Assembly (NCBI GenBank): GCA_029204225.1
Contig: CM055107.1
Location: 46,561,476-46,625,475, forward strand
Source of the DNA: Diphasiastrum complanatum
Taxonomy: Eukaryota > Streptophyta > Lycopodiopsida > Lycopodiales > Lycopodiaceae
Length of the DNA: 64,000 nucleotides
Direction of reading: 5' to 3'
A program made the position numbers and the translations under genes. Shown one piece after another: positions 47,131 to 57,381 of the stretch (the stretch's first letter is position 1; every line of letters begins with the position of its first letter). Under the pieces are notes generated by a model that worked only from the letters and a program-made list of their open reading frames with translations, was not told the origin of the DNA and ran no database searches.

Positions 47131-47720
47131 TCATCCATTTGGGCCAATCATATTGTGTGGTGCATCAAAATGGTCCAATCATTGTAAGAGGTGGCATGTA
47201 GGAGGTGCAATCATTGTAAGAGGTGGTGATCTTAGAAGTCCAATCGATTTGTTTCATTTCCACTCTCTTGGATCTTGAGCTACTATGAGTGAGAGTGAGG
47301 TGAGTCCACACTTCGTTTTTTGTAGCAAGATCTTGATGTAGCAAGCTCCAATACTTAGTTCTTGTTTTACATTCTCTCTCTACTCGAGAGCTATATGTTG
47401 CATTCTCTCTCTACTCGAGAGCAAGCCAAATCTATACTTAGTTTTTTTCATCCAAAGTGTCCTTTCATTATGTGTGATGAATGGTTTGTGGTAGATGCAT
47501 GTGTAAGTGCTCTTGCCTTAGATTTTTGGGCTAGTATGCTTGTATCTCAATCTAGATTGATCTATGTGCAATCACACACATCTTAGGAGATCATTCACAC
47601 TATTTGAGAAGTCCTCACACGTGTGAAAAGTACGCACACATAAATTTCGTGTTCCTTGCCTTGCATAGGCTATCCCATGAAAGATTTGAAAGTTCAGCAA
47701 TTGTAGTTGAAGCTCCTAAC
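47131..47720. other. No gene; short tandem duplications
   Basis: CAATCATTGTAAGAGGTGG occurs twice (about 47176 and 47210), and CATTCTCTCTCTACTCGAGA twice (about 47370 and 47401). Confidence 0.6.
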
Positions 47721-48033
47721 TGTTAAAATTTCGCAATTCTAGCTTGACCGATTTTGATCATAATGCTTGTAAATTGTATTATGGTCATGTTGTGGCTTGT
47801 CACACATGCCAAATAGCATAAAATACTCTTTTTAAGTCTCATTCCTAACTTAGCATAGGAGTGGCACCTTTGGAGCGAGTCCAAATAGTGCTTTGATAAG
47901 CTAGAGAGAAAATAGGAGCTAAAATACCATGTTTTTCATTGTTTTGGGATCTCGAGATCTTGACCCCAAATTAGGGTGGATCCAATGACCTTTTAGGTTA
48001 GATGTTAGGGTTAGGGTATGATAAGTTCAGAGG

Positions 48034-48715
48034 TGTTAAAAATTCACAATTCTAGCTTGACTAGTTTTGGTCATATGACTTGTAAATAGTTAGATGGTCA
48101 TGATGTGGCTTGTCACACGTGCCAAATAGCATAGTATTCCATTCATAAGGATGTTCTCAAGTAGACCTAAGTGTTAGAACCTTTGGAATGAGTCCAAATT
48201 ATGCTTAGATACAAGGGAGAAAAAATAGGAGCTTTTTTTGGTAATTTTTGCATTGTTGAGGGATCTCCAAGATTCCAACCCTAACTTGGTAGGGATGAAA
48301 GATCCACCAAAATTAGCATTAGGGATAGGTTTAGGGCTACTCATACCTGCCCAAAACCGTGATGGATCATGTATATATAGGTGATGATATCTCACCAAAA
48401 TCAATCAAGCAATTTCATGTTTTTTCTCTCATAATGGTGCAATTGCTCTCTATGTTCATAATTGTTTGAGTACTTGTGATTACTAATGATTATAGGATTG
48501 AATGTAGGTTTGGTGTACAGTACTCAGACTGTGGGAGGCCGTACTTTCACACGTGTGAAGCCTTCTTCAAGGATTTGGGCCATTTAGTGAGGTTCAAGCA
48601 TAGATTTTTGATGGATTTTGATGGTTCAACTTGCGCTAATCTTATGAAATCATAATCTATTGTTTCCCTCATCATTTCAAGTGTTTTAGGATCCTTATTT
48701 GCTGTAATTTTTACA
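48034..48715 (+). repeat. 5' LTR of the young Copia element
   Basis: TGTTAAAAATTCACAATTCT ... TGTAATTTTTACA. A TATA-like GTATATATAGG at 48371-48381 probably sets the transcription start. A CACACGTGTG palindrome lies near 48549. Confidence 0.97.
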
Positions 48716-48728
48716 TGGTATCAGAGCC
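48716..48728 (+). promoter_or_regulatory. Primer-binding site (tRNA-iMet)
   Basis: TGGTATCAGAGCC, the standard plant Copia primer site, starts directly after the 5' LTR. Confidence 0.95.
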
Positions 48729-49003
48729 TAAAGGCTGAAATGAGCTAAATCCTTGGTTTTCATTCAATTTGATCACAATTTTTGATCTAAATCTTGTGTA
48801 GATTGGATCTTAGCATCTAGTATTGATTCTAGAACTCAAAGTGAGTCAAATACATTGGAGATTGGTGTTGTGTGACTTCATTTGCAGGTGTTTAGGTGTC
48901 TAAAACCAGAGGCAAAGTTGAATTCAATTCACATTACCAAGATAGCAAGTTTTGCTTGCTCCAAGCATTGATTTCTAAGCAAGTTTTGGAGGTGATTTCA
49001 TAG

Positions 49004-52000
49004 AGGAGGCTTTCTAGCATTCAAGGAGAGGGAAGATCAGAGTTTTGGGGACTCTTCAAGGCTTTTCTAAGGTGTAGTAGACACCTCCTAGAAGGACCCC
49101 CAAAGGCATCTCCATCAACCACCAAAGTCAAGAAGGACAAATCAAAGGTGAAGTGCTACTATTGTAGCAAGATGGGGCATTATGCCTCGGAATGCTTCAA
49201 GAGGAAGCAAGATCAAAGCCAAGCCAACATGAGCAAAGAGGAGGAGGAGGAGAGTTCACATGAGGACTCTCTCATGATGTCCATATTTTCTTCAACAAGC
49301 TTCAAAGGAGAAGATCCTTGGTGGATTGACTCGGGTGCTAGTTCACACATGACTAGTAAAAGGGAGTTTTTCTCTTCTCTCTTATCTTATGATGGACCTA
49401 TAAAGTCTATGTATACAGCAAATGATGAAGCTTGTAAGATTGAAGGAGTTGGTAGCATTCCCCTTTGTTTAGGATCTTCCAAAAAGATCAACATAGAAGG
49501 TGTTTTGTACATTCCTACAATAACAAAGAATCTACTAAGTGTTGGCCAAATGGTAGACAATGGTTTCAATGTTGACTTTGCTTCAAATGAATGTTTCATC
49601 AAGAAGAAGGGTAAGATAGTGGCTAAGGGCACTAGACTTGGCAAACTTTATAAGCTGGATGCATTTGTGGATACTAATGTTGTCATGTTGGCCGAGAAGA
49701 GCAAGATATCTACCTTTACTTTATGTCACAAAAGACTTGGACATGTCAACTCGGGTTCCATGGAGGCTATGATCAAGGAGGAGTATGCTTTAGGCCTACC
49801 AAGGTCTATTGGGAAGGAAGACAAGGTTTGTGAAGCTTGTGCCTTATCCAAGGCACATAAGAAGGTGTTTCCTAACTCCATCACAAAGTCATCTCATCCT
49901 CTTGAACTCATACACTCGGATGTGCACATTGCTAGCACCAAATCTAATGGAGGTTCATCCATGTTTTTAACCTTCATTGATGACTACTCAAGATATTGTT
50001 GGGTGTTCTTACTTTCCTTCAAGTCTCAAGTATCTGATACTTTTGTAAAGTTCAAGTTGTTTGTGGAAAAGCATCATAATCATAGCATCAAGATTCTTAG
50101 AAGTGACAATGGTGGAGAATTCATCTCCAATGAGTTCAAGGCCTTTTGTGAGGAGGAAGGGATCAAGAAAGAGACTTCTTGTCCTTACACTCCTCAACAA
50201 AATGGAGTTGCTGAAAGAAGGAATAGAACATTATGTGAATGTTCTAAGGCTTTAAGATTAGATGCTTGTTTGCCCAAATCCTTTTGGGGTGAGTCTCTTG
50301 TATGTGCAAACTACTTGATGAATAGGGTGTCTTGCAAAGCAATTGAAGGCAAAACTCCTTATGAGATGTTGTATGGAAAGAAACCCAATATTAATCACCT
50401 GAAAGTTTTTGGGTGTATATGTTATGTGCATGTGCCATTGGAAACAAGAACCAAGGAGGATCCATCTTCCACAAGAGGGATCATGCTTGGATATGCAAGC
50501 TCAAGCAAGGGCTACAAACTCTATCTCCCATCCTTGAACAAATTTGTTGTTTCAAGGGATGTCATCTTTGATGAACATCATATGCATATGCTTGAAGAAG
50601 GCTCAAGTGCTCCAACAATCAAGAAGAAGATGGCCGAGGAGCAAGATCTTGGTTTTGAGGAGGAGCTCATGGAGGAGCAAGCACCAAACCCACCTATCAC
50701 ACCAAGGAGATCTTCAAGGGCAAAAGTGGAGCCATCAAGGCTCACATATCAAGGCAAAGGACAGCAAGTTGAGGGTATCTCATCCACTTCTTATGCTTTA
50801 TCTAGTTTTGAAGAACCGTCTAATGTTGAAGATGCATTGAACTCCAAAGAATGGTATAAAGCTATGTTGGATGAGTATGATGCCTTGATTGAGAATGAAA
50901 CTTGGTTGCTTGTTGAGAGACCTCAAAGGAATGTAATAGGATGCAAGTGGGTCTTCAAGCTTAAGTTGAATGCAAATGGGAGTGTTAACAAACATAAAGC
51001 AAGATTAGTTGCAAAAGGTTATGCTCAAGAGAGAGGGATAGACTATGAGGAAACTTTTGCACCCGTGGCCAAGATGGTCACAATAAGACTAATCATTGCA
51101 CTTGCATTACATTTTGGATGGATTCTATGTCAAATGGATGTCTCTAATGCTTTCTTGAATGGTTTTTTGGAAGAGGATATCTATATAGAGCAGCCACAAG
51201 GGTTCATCAAGCATGGAATGGAGAACAAAGTATGCCATTTCCAAAGAAGCATCTATGGCTTGAAGCAAGCCTCGAGATCTTGGAATTCAAGACTACATTG
51301 CTATCTTATTTCACTTTCTTTTGTTCAAAGTGAATATGATCCCACTCTTTACATTAAGTTTGATGATGTTGGTATTGTACTTTTACTCATTTATGTAGAT
51401 GACATCATCATTAGTGGAAAAAGTGTTGATGGTATTGAAAAAATCAAGATAGATCTATCCTTAGAGTTCAAGATGGTAGATCTAGGGTGTCTTCACTTCA
51501 TCTTAGGCATAGAAGTACTTAGAGGGTCTGATTTTATCTTTATAAGTCAAGTAAACTATGCTCAAAGTCTTTTGAAGAAGTTTAAGATGGAAGTATGCAA
51601 AAGTGTTGACACAGCAATGGAGCAAGATGTAAAAGTGCCAAATGAAGATGATGAAAGATCCTTCATAGACATCACTTTGTTTAGGCAACTTATAGGTTCC
51701 TTAATGTGGATCACTATAACTAGACCAGATCTTAGCTTTATTGTATGTAGGTTGAGCCAATCCATTCAAAAGCCATTGAATATCCATTGGAAAAAGGCTA
51801 AGAGGATTCTAAGATACATCTCGGGTACATTGGATTTTGGGATTCTATATAGAGGAGATGTGATTAACCTTCATGCATTTAGTGATTCAGATTTTGCAGG
51901 GGACAAGAGGGATAGGAAATCAACAAGTGCCTATTCAACTTTCATAGGAGAAGGTGTGGTTTCATGGCTTTCAAAAAAGCAAGAAACTATATCTCTATCT

Positions 52001-52357
52001 TCAACCGAGGCCGAGTACAAAGCTTTGACAACCACTACAAAGGAGGTACTTTGGATCAAGAGATTATTGGTGGAACTAAAGATCATGGATTCAGAGGAGG
52101 CACCAATCATCTACAATGACAATATATCAGCCCAACACCTTGCATCTAACCCAATCTTCCATGCAAAATCTAAGCACATTGAGATATGCCATCACTTTGT
52201 GAGAGAAATGGTGCAAGCCAAGGAGATTGCTTTGGAGCATGTTCCAAGCAATGAATGTGTAGCTGATCTACTTACTAAACCACTTCAAAAGACACCTTTT
52301 ATGAAGTTCAGATCATCACTTGGAGTGATTAGTAAAGCAATGATTGAACCAAGCTAG
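49004..52357 (+). CDS. Copia pol polyprotein, intact frame, lacking the gag capsid domain
   Basis: The frame is open from 49004 but has no ATG before the zinc knuckle (GTG at 49148). Order from 49148 (1,069 residues): CCHC knuckle CYYCSKMGHYASEC (3-16); protease DSGASSHM (about 61); pre-integrase LCHKRLGHVN; integrase IHSDV, RSDNGGEFISNEF and PYTPQQNGVAERRN; reverse transcriptase KARLVAKGYAQERGIDYEET, QMDVSNAFLNG and YVDDIIISG; RNase H SDSDFAGDKRDRKSTSA, SSTEAEYKAL and NDN; ending at 52357. All catalytic residues are present. Upstream only a leader and a short gag tail (KASPSTTKVKKDKSKVK) remain, so the capsid domain is deleted. The gag at 54464 shows what is missing. Confidence 0.95.
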   Translation, partial: RRLSSIQGEGRSEFWGLFKAFLRCSRHLLEGPPKASPSTTKVKKDKSKVKCYYCSKMGHYASECFKRKQDQSQANMSKEEEEESSHEDSLMMSIFSSTSFKGEDPWWIDSGASSHMTSKREFFSSLLSYDGPIKSMYTANDEACKIEGVGSIPLCLGSSKKINIEGVLYIPTITKNLLSVGQMVDNGFNVDFASNECFIKKKGKIVAKGTRLGKLYKLDAFVDTNVVMLAEKSKISTFTLCHKRLGHVNSGSMEAMIKEEYALGLPRSIGKEDKVCEACALSKAHKKVFPNSITKSSHPLELIHSDVHIASTKSNGGSSMFLTFIDDYSRYCWVFLLSFKSQVSDTFVKFKLFVEKHHNHSIKILRSDNGGEFISNEFKAFCEEEGIKKETSCPYTPQQNGVAERRNRTLCECSKALRLDACLPKSFWGESLVCANYLMNRVSCKAIEGKTPYEMLYGKKPNINHLKVFGCICYVHVPLETRTKEDPSSTRGIMLGYASSSKGYKLYLPSLNKFVVSRDVIFDEHHMHMLEEGSSAPTIKKKMAEEQDLGFEEELMEEQAPNPPITPRRSSRAKVEPSRLTYQGKGQQVEGISSTSYALSSFEEPSNVEDALNSKEWYKAMLDEYDALIENETWLLVERPQRNVIGCKWVFKLKLNANGSVNKHKARLVAKGYAQERGIDYEETFAPVAKMVTIRLIIALALHFGWILCQMDVSNAFLNGFLEEDIYIEQPQGFIKHGMENKVCHFQRSIYGLKQASRSWNSRLHCYLISLSFVQSEYDPTLYIKFDDVGIVLLLIYVDDIIISGKSVDGIEKIKIDLSLEFKMVDLGCLHFILGIEVLRGSDFIFISQVNYAQSLLKKFKMEVCKSVDTAMEQDVKVPNEDDERSFIDITLFRQLIGSLMWITITRPDLSFIVCRLSQSIQKPLNIHWKKAKRILRYISGTLDFGILYRGDVINLHAFSDSDFAGDKRDRKSTSAYSTFIGEGVVSWLSKKQETISLSSTEAEYKALTTTTKEVLWIKRLLVELKIMDSEEAPIIYNDNISAQHLASNPIFHAKSKHIEICHHFVREMVQAKEIALEHVPSNECVADLLTKPLQKTPFMKFRSSLGVISKAMIEPS

Positions 52358-52360
52358 ATA

Positions 52361-52371
52361 GTGAGGAGGAG
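52361..52371 (+). promoter_or_regulatory. Polypurine tract of the young Copia element
   Basis: GTGAGGAGGAG directly before the 3' LTR TGTTAAAA. Confidence 0.85.
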
Positions 52372-53053
52372 TGTTAAAAATTCACAATTCTAGCTTGACT
52401 AGTTTTGGTCATATGACTTGTAAATAGTTAGATGGTCATGATGTGGCTTGTCACACGTGCCAAATAGCATAGGATTCCATTCATAAGGATGTTCTCAAGT
52501 AGACCTAAGTGTTAGAACCTTTGGAATGAGTCCAAATTATGCTTAGATACAAGGGAGAAAAAATAGGAGCTATTTTTGGTAATTTTTGCATTGTTGAGGG
52601 ATCTCCAAGATTCCAACCCTAACTTGGTAGGGATGAAAGATCCACCAAAATTAGCATTAGGGATAGGTTTAGGGCTACTCATACCTGCCCAAAACCGTGA
52701 TGGATCATGTATATATAGGTGATGATATCTCACCAAAATCAATCAAGCAATTTCATGTTTTTTCTCTCATAATGGTGCAATTGCTCTCTATGTTCATAAT
52801 TGTTTGAGTACTTGTGATTACTAATGATTATAGGATTGAATGTAGGTCTGGTGTACAGTACTCAGACTGTGGGAGGCCGTACTTTCACACGTGTGAAGCC
52901 TTCTTCAAGGATTTGGGCCATTTAGTGAGGTTCAAGCATAGATTTTTGATGGATTTTGATGGTTCAACTTGCGCTAATCTTATGAAATCATAATCTATTG
53001 TTTCCCTCATCATTTCAAGTGTTTTAGGATCCTTATTTGCTGTAATTTTTACA
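52372..53053 (+). repeat. 3' LTR of the young Copia element
   Basis: Same 682 bp as the 5' LTR. Differences seen: AGCATAG(G/T)ATTCC, GAGCT(A/T)TTTTTGG and TAGGT(C/T)TGGTG. Confidence 0.97.
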
Positions 53054-53429
53054 AGAGGTGCCCTAATATGCTCAGATCCGAGTGTATGATGGGATTTCCA
53101 TCCAAATATCAAGAAAAATCGAGTTTTTCCACTTCTATCAACATCGTGTTTTGGTGGCGAGTTCTAGCTATTGGATGTGAGTGTTCTTATGCATTAATTG
53201 TCTGGTTTGGAAGGTGTTGAACCTGTTTACAGGTCTAAGAAGCTTGTTGTACTCTACTTTGGTTCATTTGATCAAATCTATGTGCCTAATGTGGAGTTAA
53301 ATGCCAAATTAGCTAGTTTTGGTAACTAGTCTTGATTCTAGCTCATAGTTTGGATCTAGATCTTTTATTTGTGCATCCTCCATCACTTTTAGAATTGATT
53401 GGAATTCATTTTGCTGTAAAATTTTGTCA

Positions 53430-53670
53430 TGTTATTAAAGCCATGGTTAGGTGGCCCAAGTTGTGGGGCAGGTGACAACTAGGACCCCAACCAAGTGTGG
53501 CTTGAGGGGGGGTGTTGGAATATCAATCCACACTCTAGAGAGAACTATCAAACAGGGCGGATAGCTTTGTGGTAGAGCATCCCATCTGGTACTGAGGGAG
53601 GTCTCGGGTTTGAATCTTAGTCTGTCCATCCATATTATGATTTATGGATTTCTAACATGGTATTAGAGCC
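53430..53670 (+). mobile_element. TRIM-like miniature LTR unit with short internal domain
   Basis: A degenerate primer site (53430-53442) and about 70 bp of internal DNA end in the purine-rich GGCTTGAGGGGGG. Then a 145-bp LTR-like unit starts TGTTGGAATATC at 53513 and ends TTTCTAACA at 53657, followed by a second primer site TGGTATTAGAGCC (53658-53670). Short LTR, tiny internal region, polypurine tract and primer site are TRIM hallmarks. The matching left LTR is replaced by the older Copia LTR, so it is composite. Confidence 0.6.
53555..53627 (+). other. tRNA-like sequence inside the TRIM-like LTR
   Basis: 73 nt, the length of a tRNA. The acceptor arm GGGCGGA pairs with TCTGTCC (two G-T wobbles); the D-arm GCTT-TGTGGTA-GAGC forms four pairs. 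A-box-like TAGCTTTGTGGTAG and B-box-like GGTTTGAATCT are present. The anticodon arm is abnormal (4-bp stem, 12-nt loop) and the T-stem is weak, so it is a decayed or co-opted tRNA, not a functional one. Confidence 0.55.
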
Positions 53671-54463
53671 TAATCAAAAGACTTGAGATTTAGATTTGAT
53701 TTTCTCAAACTTAGATCCTAGATTTGAGTAGCATTGGCTTTGTCCTTGCTACTAGTTGCTAATCTAGTGATTGTACCTTCAAATATGGTTTTATTTGAGT
53801 GATAATAGGTCAAAGGAAACTTGTTTTGCTGAGTTATAGCTGCAGGAACCGAGATTGACCCATTTCCATTCAACAAACCAAACTAGAAAGTTCTTATGAG
53901 TTGAATCTTGGAGTACATGTCTCCTAGTAGATATTTTCATAAGGATTTGAATGCCACCACTCTTTAGAAGTTTGGATCAGACATTTGAGAGCTTAATCAG
54001 GTCTTTCTTAGGCTTCTTAAAGTCCTAAAATACACCTTTTAGGTTTAAATCAAGTGTTTTGATGAGTTTTCATCTAGAAATGCAAAACTAGTGAAAATTG
54101 TATTTCTATTTTACTCGGTTTTGGATAGGTTTGTGATTGAATATGTCAATGTGATTCAACCTAAATTTAAGAGGCTTTATTTGTAAGACATTTGTGTGTT
54201 ATAAAGTGCTTTTGGTTCAGTATAGGTGGATTCACCATTCTTGTGAAGTCGAGATCAAGGAGGAGACTAGTTTTGATAAAATCTATAGTGAGTTTGGATC
54301 TAGTTTGGATCTAGAGATATATCAAGCTCAAGATCACCTTAGATCTTGTTGAGAAATCAGAGAGTGATTCATCTCAAGTCCCAAAGAGAGTGGGATAGCT
54401 AGTAGTGATCATATCTTGTACAATCTATCTTGTTTCTTTGAATTTATCTCCTTATCATTGAAG
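53671..54463 (+). other. Untranslated leader-like sequence before the Copia gag
   Basis: No gene. It lies between the second primer site and the gag start and is presumably the 5' leader of an old Copia element. Confidence 0.45.
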
Positions 54464-55200
54464 ATGGCATCCATAAGTGCCTATCTTTTCGATTCTAGTG
54501 ATAGATTGAACTCTTCAAAAAATTCAATTTGGAAGTTAAGAATGGAATCCATCCTTATCATGCAACATAATGGAATCCATCCTTATCATGCAACATTTGA
54601 TGGATATTGTGAATGGAGAAGAAGATGAGCCAATCCATCCACAAGAAGAATTAAATACAAGAGAAGTTGCAAGCTTGCACTTCATTGTATTAAGATGAAT
54701 GTTACAAATGATTTGTTGAGTAGGAGCATGTACCTCAGCCCAAGGGGCTTGGGAGACTCTTCAAGAGATCTATGAGTTCAATAGTACTTCAAGGTTACTT
54801 TCCCTCAAGAACCAAGTTCTTCAATGCTTCCAAGGGAGGAGTGAGAGTGGACAACAATTTGTTTTGAGAGTAAAAGATTTGAACAAAGAGCTTACTTATG
54901 TTGGTGAACCTATTAAAGAGAGTGAGCTTGTGCAAATAGTTTTGAATGGCTTATGTAGTGATTTTACTAACCTTGTCCAAAGTTATGCCATCATGGGAAA
55001 CTTGCCTACAATTAAAGACCTTCAAAGTGTGTTGATGGCCAAGGAGAGTAGGAAGGCTCATATCAAATCAAGGATGGAGAGGTTCTCCATCAATGATGGT
55101 GATGACAAAGCCTTATTTTTCAAGAGCAAAGGCAAAGCAAAGAGCAAGGGAGGAGCATTTAAAAAGGAGCAAGCAAAGGATGGAGATGCTCAAAAATTTT
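54464..55200 (+). pseudogene. Copia gag, frameshifted by a 28-bp tandem duplication
   Basis: Starts MASISAYLFDSSDRLNSSKN and IWKLRMESIL, then a 28-bp unit (54542-54569) is repeated at 54570-54597, shifting the frame to a stop at 54626. The capsid continues in another frame from about 54760: LKNQVLQCFQGRSESGQQF, LNKELTYVGEPIKES, QIVLNGLCSDFTNLVQSY and MAKESRKAHIKS. The zinc knuckle and pol are missing. At about 55200 it joins an unrelated coiled-coil ORF. Confidence 0.75.
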
Positions 55201-55907
55201 CGAGTCGAATTCTTACAACCGCTCGAGGATGCAAAGGCTCTTGTCGAGGAAGAGTTGGCTGAGCTGAAGGAGCTCTCCAATGATGTCACCCCATCTTGCA
55301 GCGGGCCCGATGCACATGATGAATACCTTCAGGTCCTTCTTCGAATTGATGACCTCACATAGCAAATCCAAGCTGTGTTTGCCTGCACCGGAGCCTCAGA
55401 CCATCCAGAATTCTTGGAGGTTGTTGCGAAGATTGACCAGCTTGAACAGGAGCTGTCAAATCTTAAGCAACAAATGGACGATCAGAAGTTGGCTGCTGAG
55501 TTGCAAACTCAGGACTTGGCAACTACATCTACACAAAGCGAATGCGATGCAATCAGTCGAAGGTATGTGCTGACAGATTCCGTGCATTTGCTGAACGCTT
55601 CTGGAAATGGTGTCCACATGTTTTTAATATTGAGTTGCAATGGCGTGTGGATTACATGATGCTACTAGACGCAGTAGGCATTGCCTTTGACGAATGGAAG
55701 CGACCTTGGGAGAAGAAAGACTTTCTCTGGTTATGGGCCCAGCCTTCTATCGAGCAGAAAGGATGTCTCTGTTGGGGCATAATCCAAGGTAAGTTCCAGG
55801 TCGTACCTTTCGGATCAACAGAGTTATACATAGGCTCTTCGGCTATGTATGCTCTTGAATATATTCGAATCAAAGAACTTCAATTTTTGCGAAACAGTCT
55901 AGCATGA
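55201..55907 (+). pseudogene. Accessory coiled-coil ORF before an LTR
   Basis: Unrecognised. FLQPLEDAKALVEEELAELK, then after a stop at 55360 LEVVAKIDQLEQELSNLKQQ, form a coiled coil. After another frame change the last part (about 55560-55907) is Trp-rich: FAERFWKWCPHVFNIELQW, FDEWKRPWEKKDFLWLW, ending FLRNSLA and TGA. The LTR homology begins at about 55895, overlapping the last codons. The plan (coiled coil, then Trp-rich end just before an LTR) is like the ORF at 35389-37718. Confidence 0.45.
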
Positions 55908-56444
55908 TCATTGAATAAAGCTGGAGATGACAGTCCCTGTCTAAAGAATTGAGTCTTTGATCTGTTTTCCTGATTGGCATTGACATAAGTTTCTAACGTA
56001 TTCTAAAACTCTTTGTGTTCTTTAACCATTAAGTTGGGCTTTAGCTGTTGAGGACTTCTGTCTAGAAACGAATAGTTTGCGAATGCGACTAGTTAATTGT
56101 CTGCACAGTCGCGAATACATCGAACAATTATCGATTCTCTGTTGACACCTTAATTAGCCAGAGTGTAGTACTGCTATACTACTCTGATAACATCTCATTT
56201 GTAGAACGCGCTTCATTTGATTCGATAGAGGCCAGATTGTTGTTCTGAATTAGTTAACATTACCCATCCCAAATATAAGTACTACTGGTTACTTTTTAAT
56301 GTCTGTCGACAACCAGAATAACACTCGAAACCACTTGCCATAATTGTATCAAATACATAACTTTCTAACACTGTCCTCTGTGGAAACGACATTATTTACT
56401 ATAAAATCTATATTAACCCTGTTGGTATACTACGACAATTGCCA
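55895..56444 (+). mobile_element. LTR copy, plus orientation
   Basis: Highly similar to the reverse complement of 59609-60169. Shared blocks include GATCATTGAATAAAG, CTGATTGGCATTGACA, GGACTTCTGTCTAGAAACGA, CTTAATTAGCCAGAGTGTAG and ACGACATTATTTACTATAAA. It ends GTTGGTATACTACGACAATTGCCA and is not followed by a primer site, so it is probably the 3' LTR of the element carrying the accessory ORF. Confidence 0.7.
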
Positions 56445-56517
56445 AAAAAATCAACCAAGAGTCGATGATTTGAATCTATAGGGTGTACATGTTTTGGCAT
56501 TTAATTTTGAATTAACA

Positions 56518-56793
56518 ATGACCAATCATCTACGAAAGTCAACAATATCTATATTGAAAGAACGACTTGGATCACTTGAAAAAACATTATCCTCCACTCG
56601 TCATCAACAGAGAAAAGCTGATTTACAAGGTTTTTTGTCAACATTAGACGCGGATTCTGAGGAAGACATGCCAGTTGACTCTGATGAAAAAGACGGGTCT
56701 TCCACTTCATCAGCTGAAAACGAGAGTGTTGAGAATATGTCAAGTTCTGAATTGAGAGACATCAGTAAAAATTCCATAGAAAATGTACTTTAA
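56518..56793 (+). CDS. Hypothetical small acidic protein
   Basis: 91 residues from ATG 56518: a basic helical start (HLRKSTISILKERLGSLEKT), then a strongly acidic and Ser-rich end (DADSEEDMPVDSDEKDG). No match recognised. It may be an isolated exon or chance; 56794-57060 holds nothing recognisable. Confidence 0.25.
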   Translation: MTNHLRKSTISILKERLGSLEKTLSSTRHQQRKADLQGFLSTLDADSEEDMPVDSDEKDGSSTSSAENESVENMSSSELRDISKNSIENVL

Positions 56794-57064
56794 AAAAAGG
56801 AATGTGCAAATATAATTTAAGCTATTTTGTATTTCAATGAGATTTTGAGTTTCAAAAATCATTTGTTCTCTTGAATTATTATTTCATTTGTAATTATGAT
56901 GGTTTTATGAAGTTTGCAACAAAAAACTTGTAGTTCTTTATTTAAAATATGCATTTTATGGATTTTTTTAAAAACAAAATTTAGAGATTTATTAAAAAAA
57001 TCCATGATTTTGGCCTAAAACTAGACCATTAAAAAACACAAAAAAAGATTACTCTTTTTCAGGT

Positions 57065-57381
57065 CAAAGTCCCAAAACAAATGTCATCGTGTTTAGTAGA
57101 GAACTCCACAATGAAACCATGATCTAAAAGTTGACCAACACTAAGCAAATTCTTAGTGATGCTAGGAATGAAGAGAACACCATCTATCTTAGTTTTCTTG
57201 GAAGATCCTAAACATAAGGTAATGGATCCCACACCTTCAACTTTACATTCACGATCATTTGCTGTAAAAATGGACTTTATAGGTCCTACATAAGGTGTGA
57301 GTTGAGAAAAATACTCCCTTCTACCCGACATGTGGGAGCTAGCTCCACTATCTATCCACCAAGGATCTTCACCTTTGACAT
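57065..57381 (-). pseudogene. Copia protease/pre-integrase fragment
   Basis: Minus strand: KGEDPWWIDSGASSHM, REYFSQLTPYVGPIKS, VGSITLCLGSSKK, ITKNLLSVGQL. Nearly collinear with the young Copia polyprotein (KGEDPWWIDSGASSHMTSKR). Truncated at both ends; the right end meets Gypsy integrase sequence at about 57381. Confidence 0.85.

Larger units (their letters stand above)
48034..53053 (+). mobile_element. Young full-length Copia LTR retrotransposon (5,020 bp), gag-deleted
   Basis: TG...CA LTRs of 682 bp each (48034-48715 and 52372-53053) differ at three positions by eye. A perfect 5-bp target duplication AGAGG flanks it (48029-48033, 53054-53058). The primer site and polypurine tract are in place, and pol is one open frame. 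The gag capsid region is missing, so it would need gag from another copy. Confidence 0.97.
47721..53429 (+). mobile_element. Older Copia LTR of a related family, split by the young element
   Basis: 47721-48033 starts TGTTAAAATTTCGCAATTCT and follows the young LTR's first third with many differences (CTTGTCACACATGCCAAATA). It resumes at 53059 after the insertion and ends ...GTAAAATTTTGTCA at 53429, followed by a degenerate primer site TGTTATTAAAGCC. The two parts add up to 684 bp, almost the 682 bp of the young LTR. So the young copy inserted into an older relative's LTR. The coordinates given include the insertion. Confidence 0.75.

Noticed and set aside
48174-48404. 76-codon minus-strand frame, present twice (also 52512-52742)
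   Set aside because: It recurs only because both LTRs contain it; no domain or conserved coding signal.
49387-49644. Minus-strand frames inside the Copia pol gene
   Set aside because: Shadows of the plus-strand gene; the same applies to other antisense frames across pol.
53555-53627. Functional tRNA gene
   Set aside because: The anticodon arm has a 12-nt loop and the T-stem is unpaired, so it is tRNA-like only.
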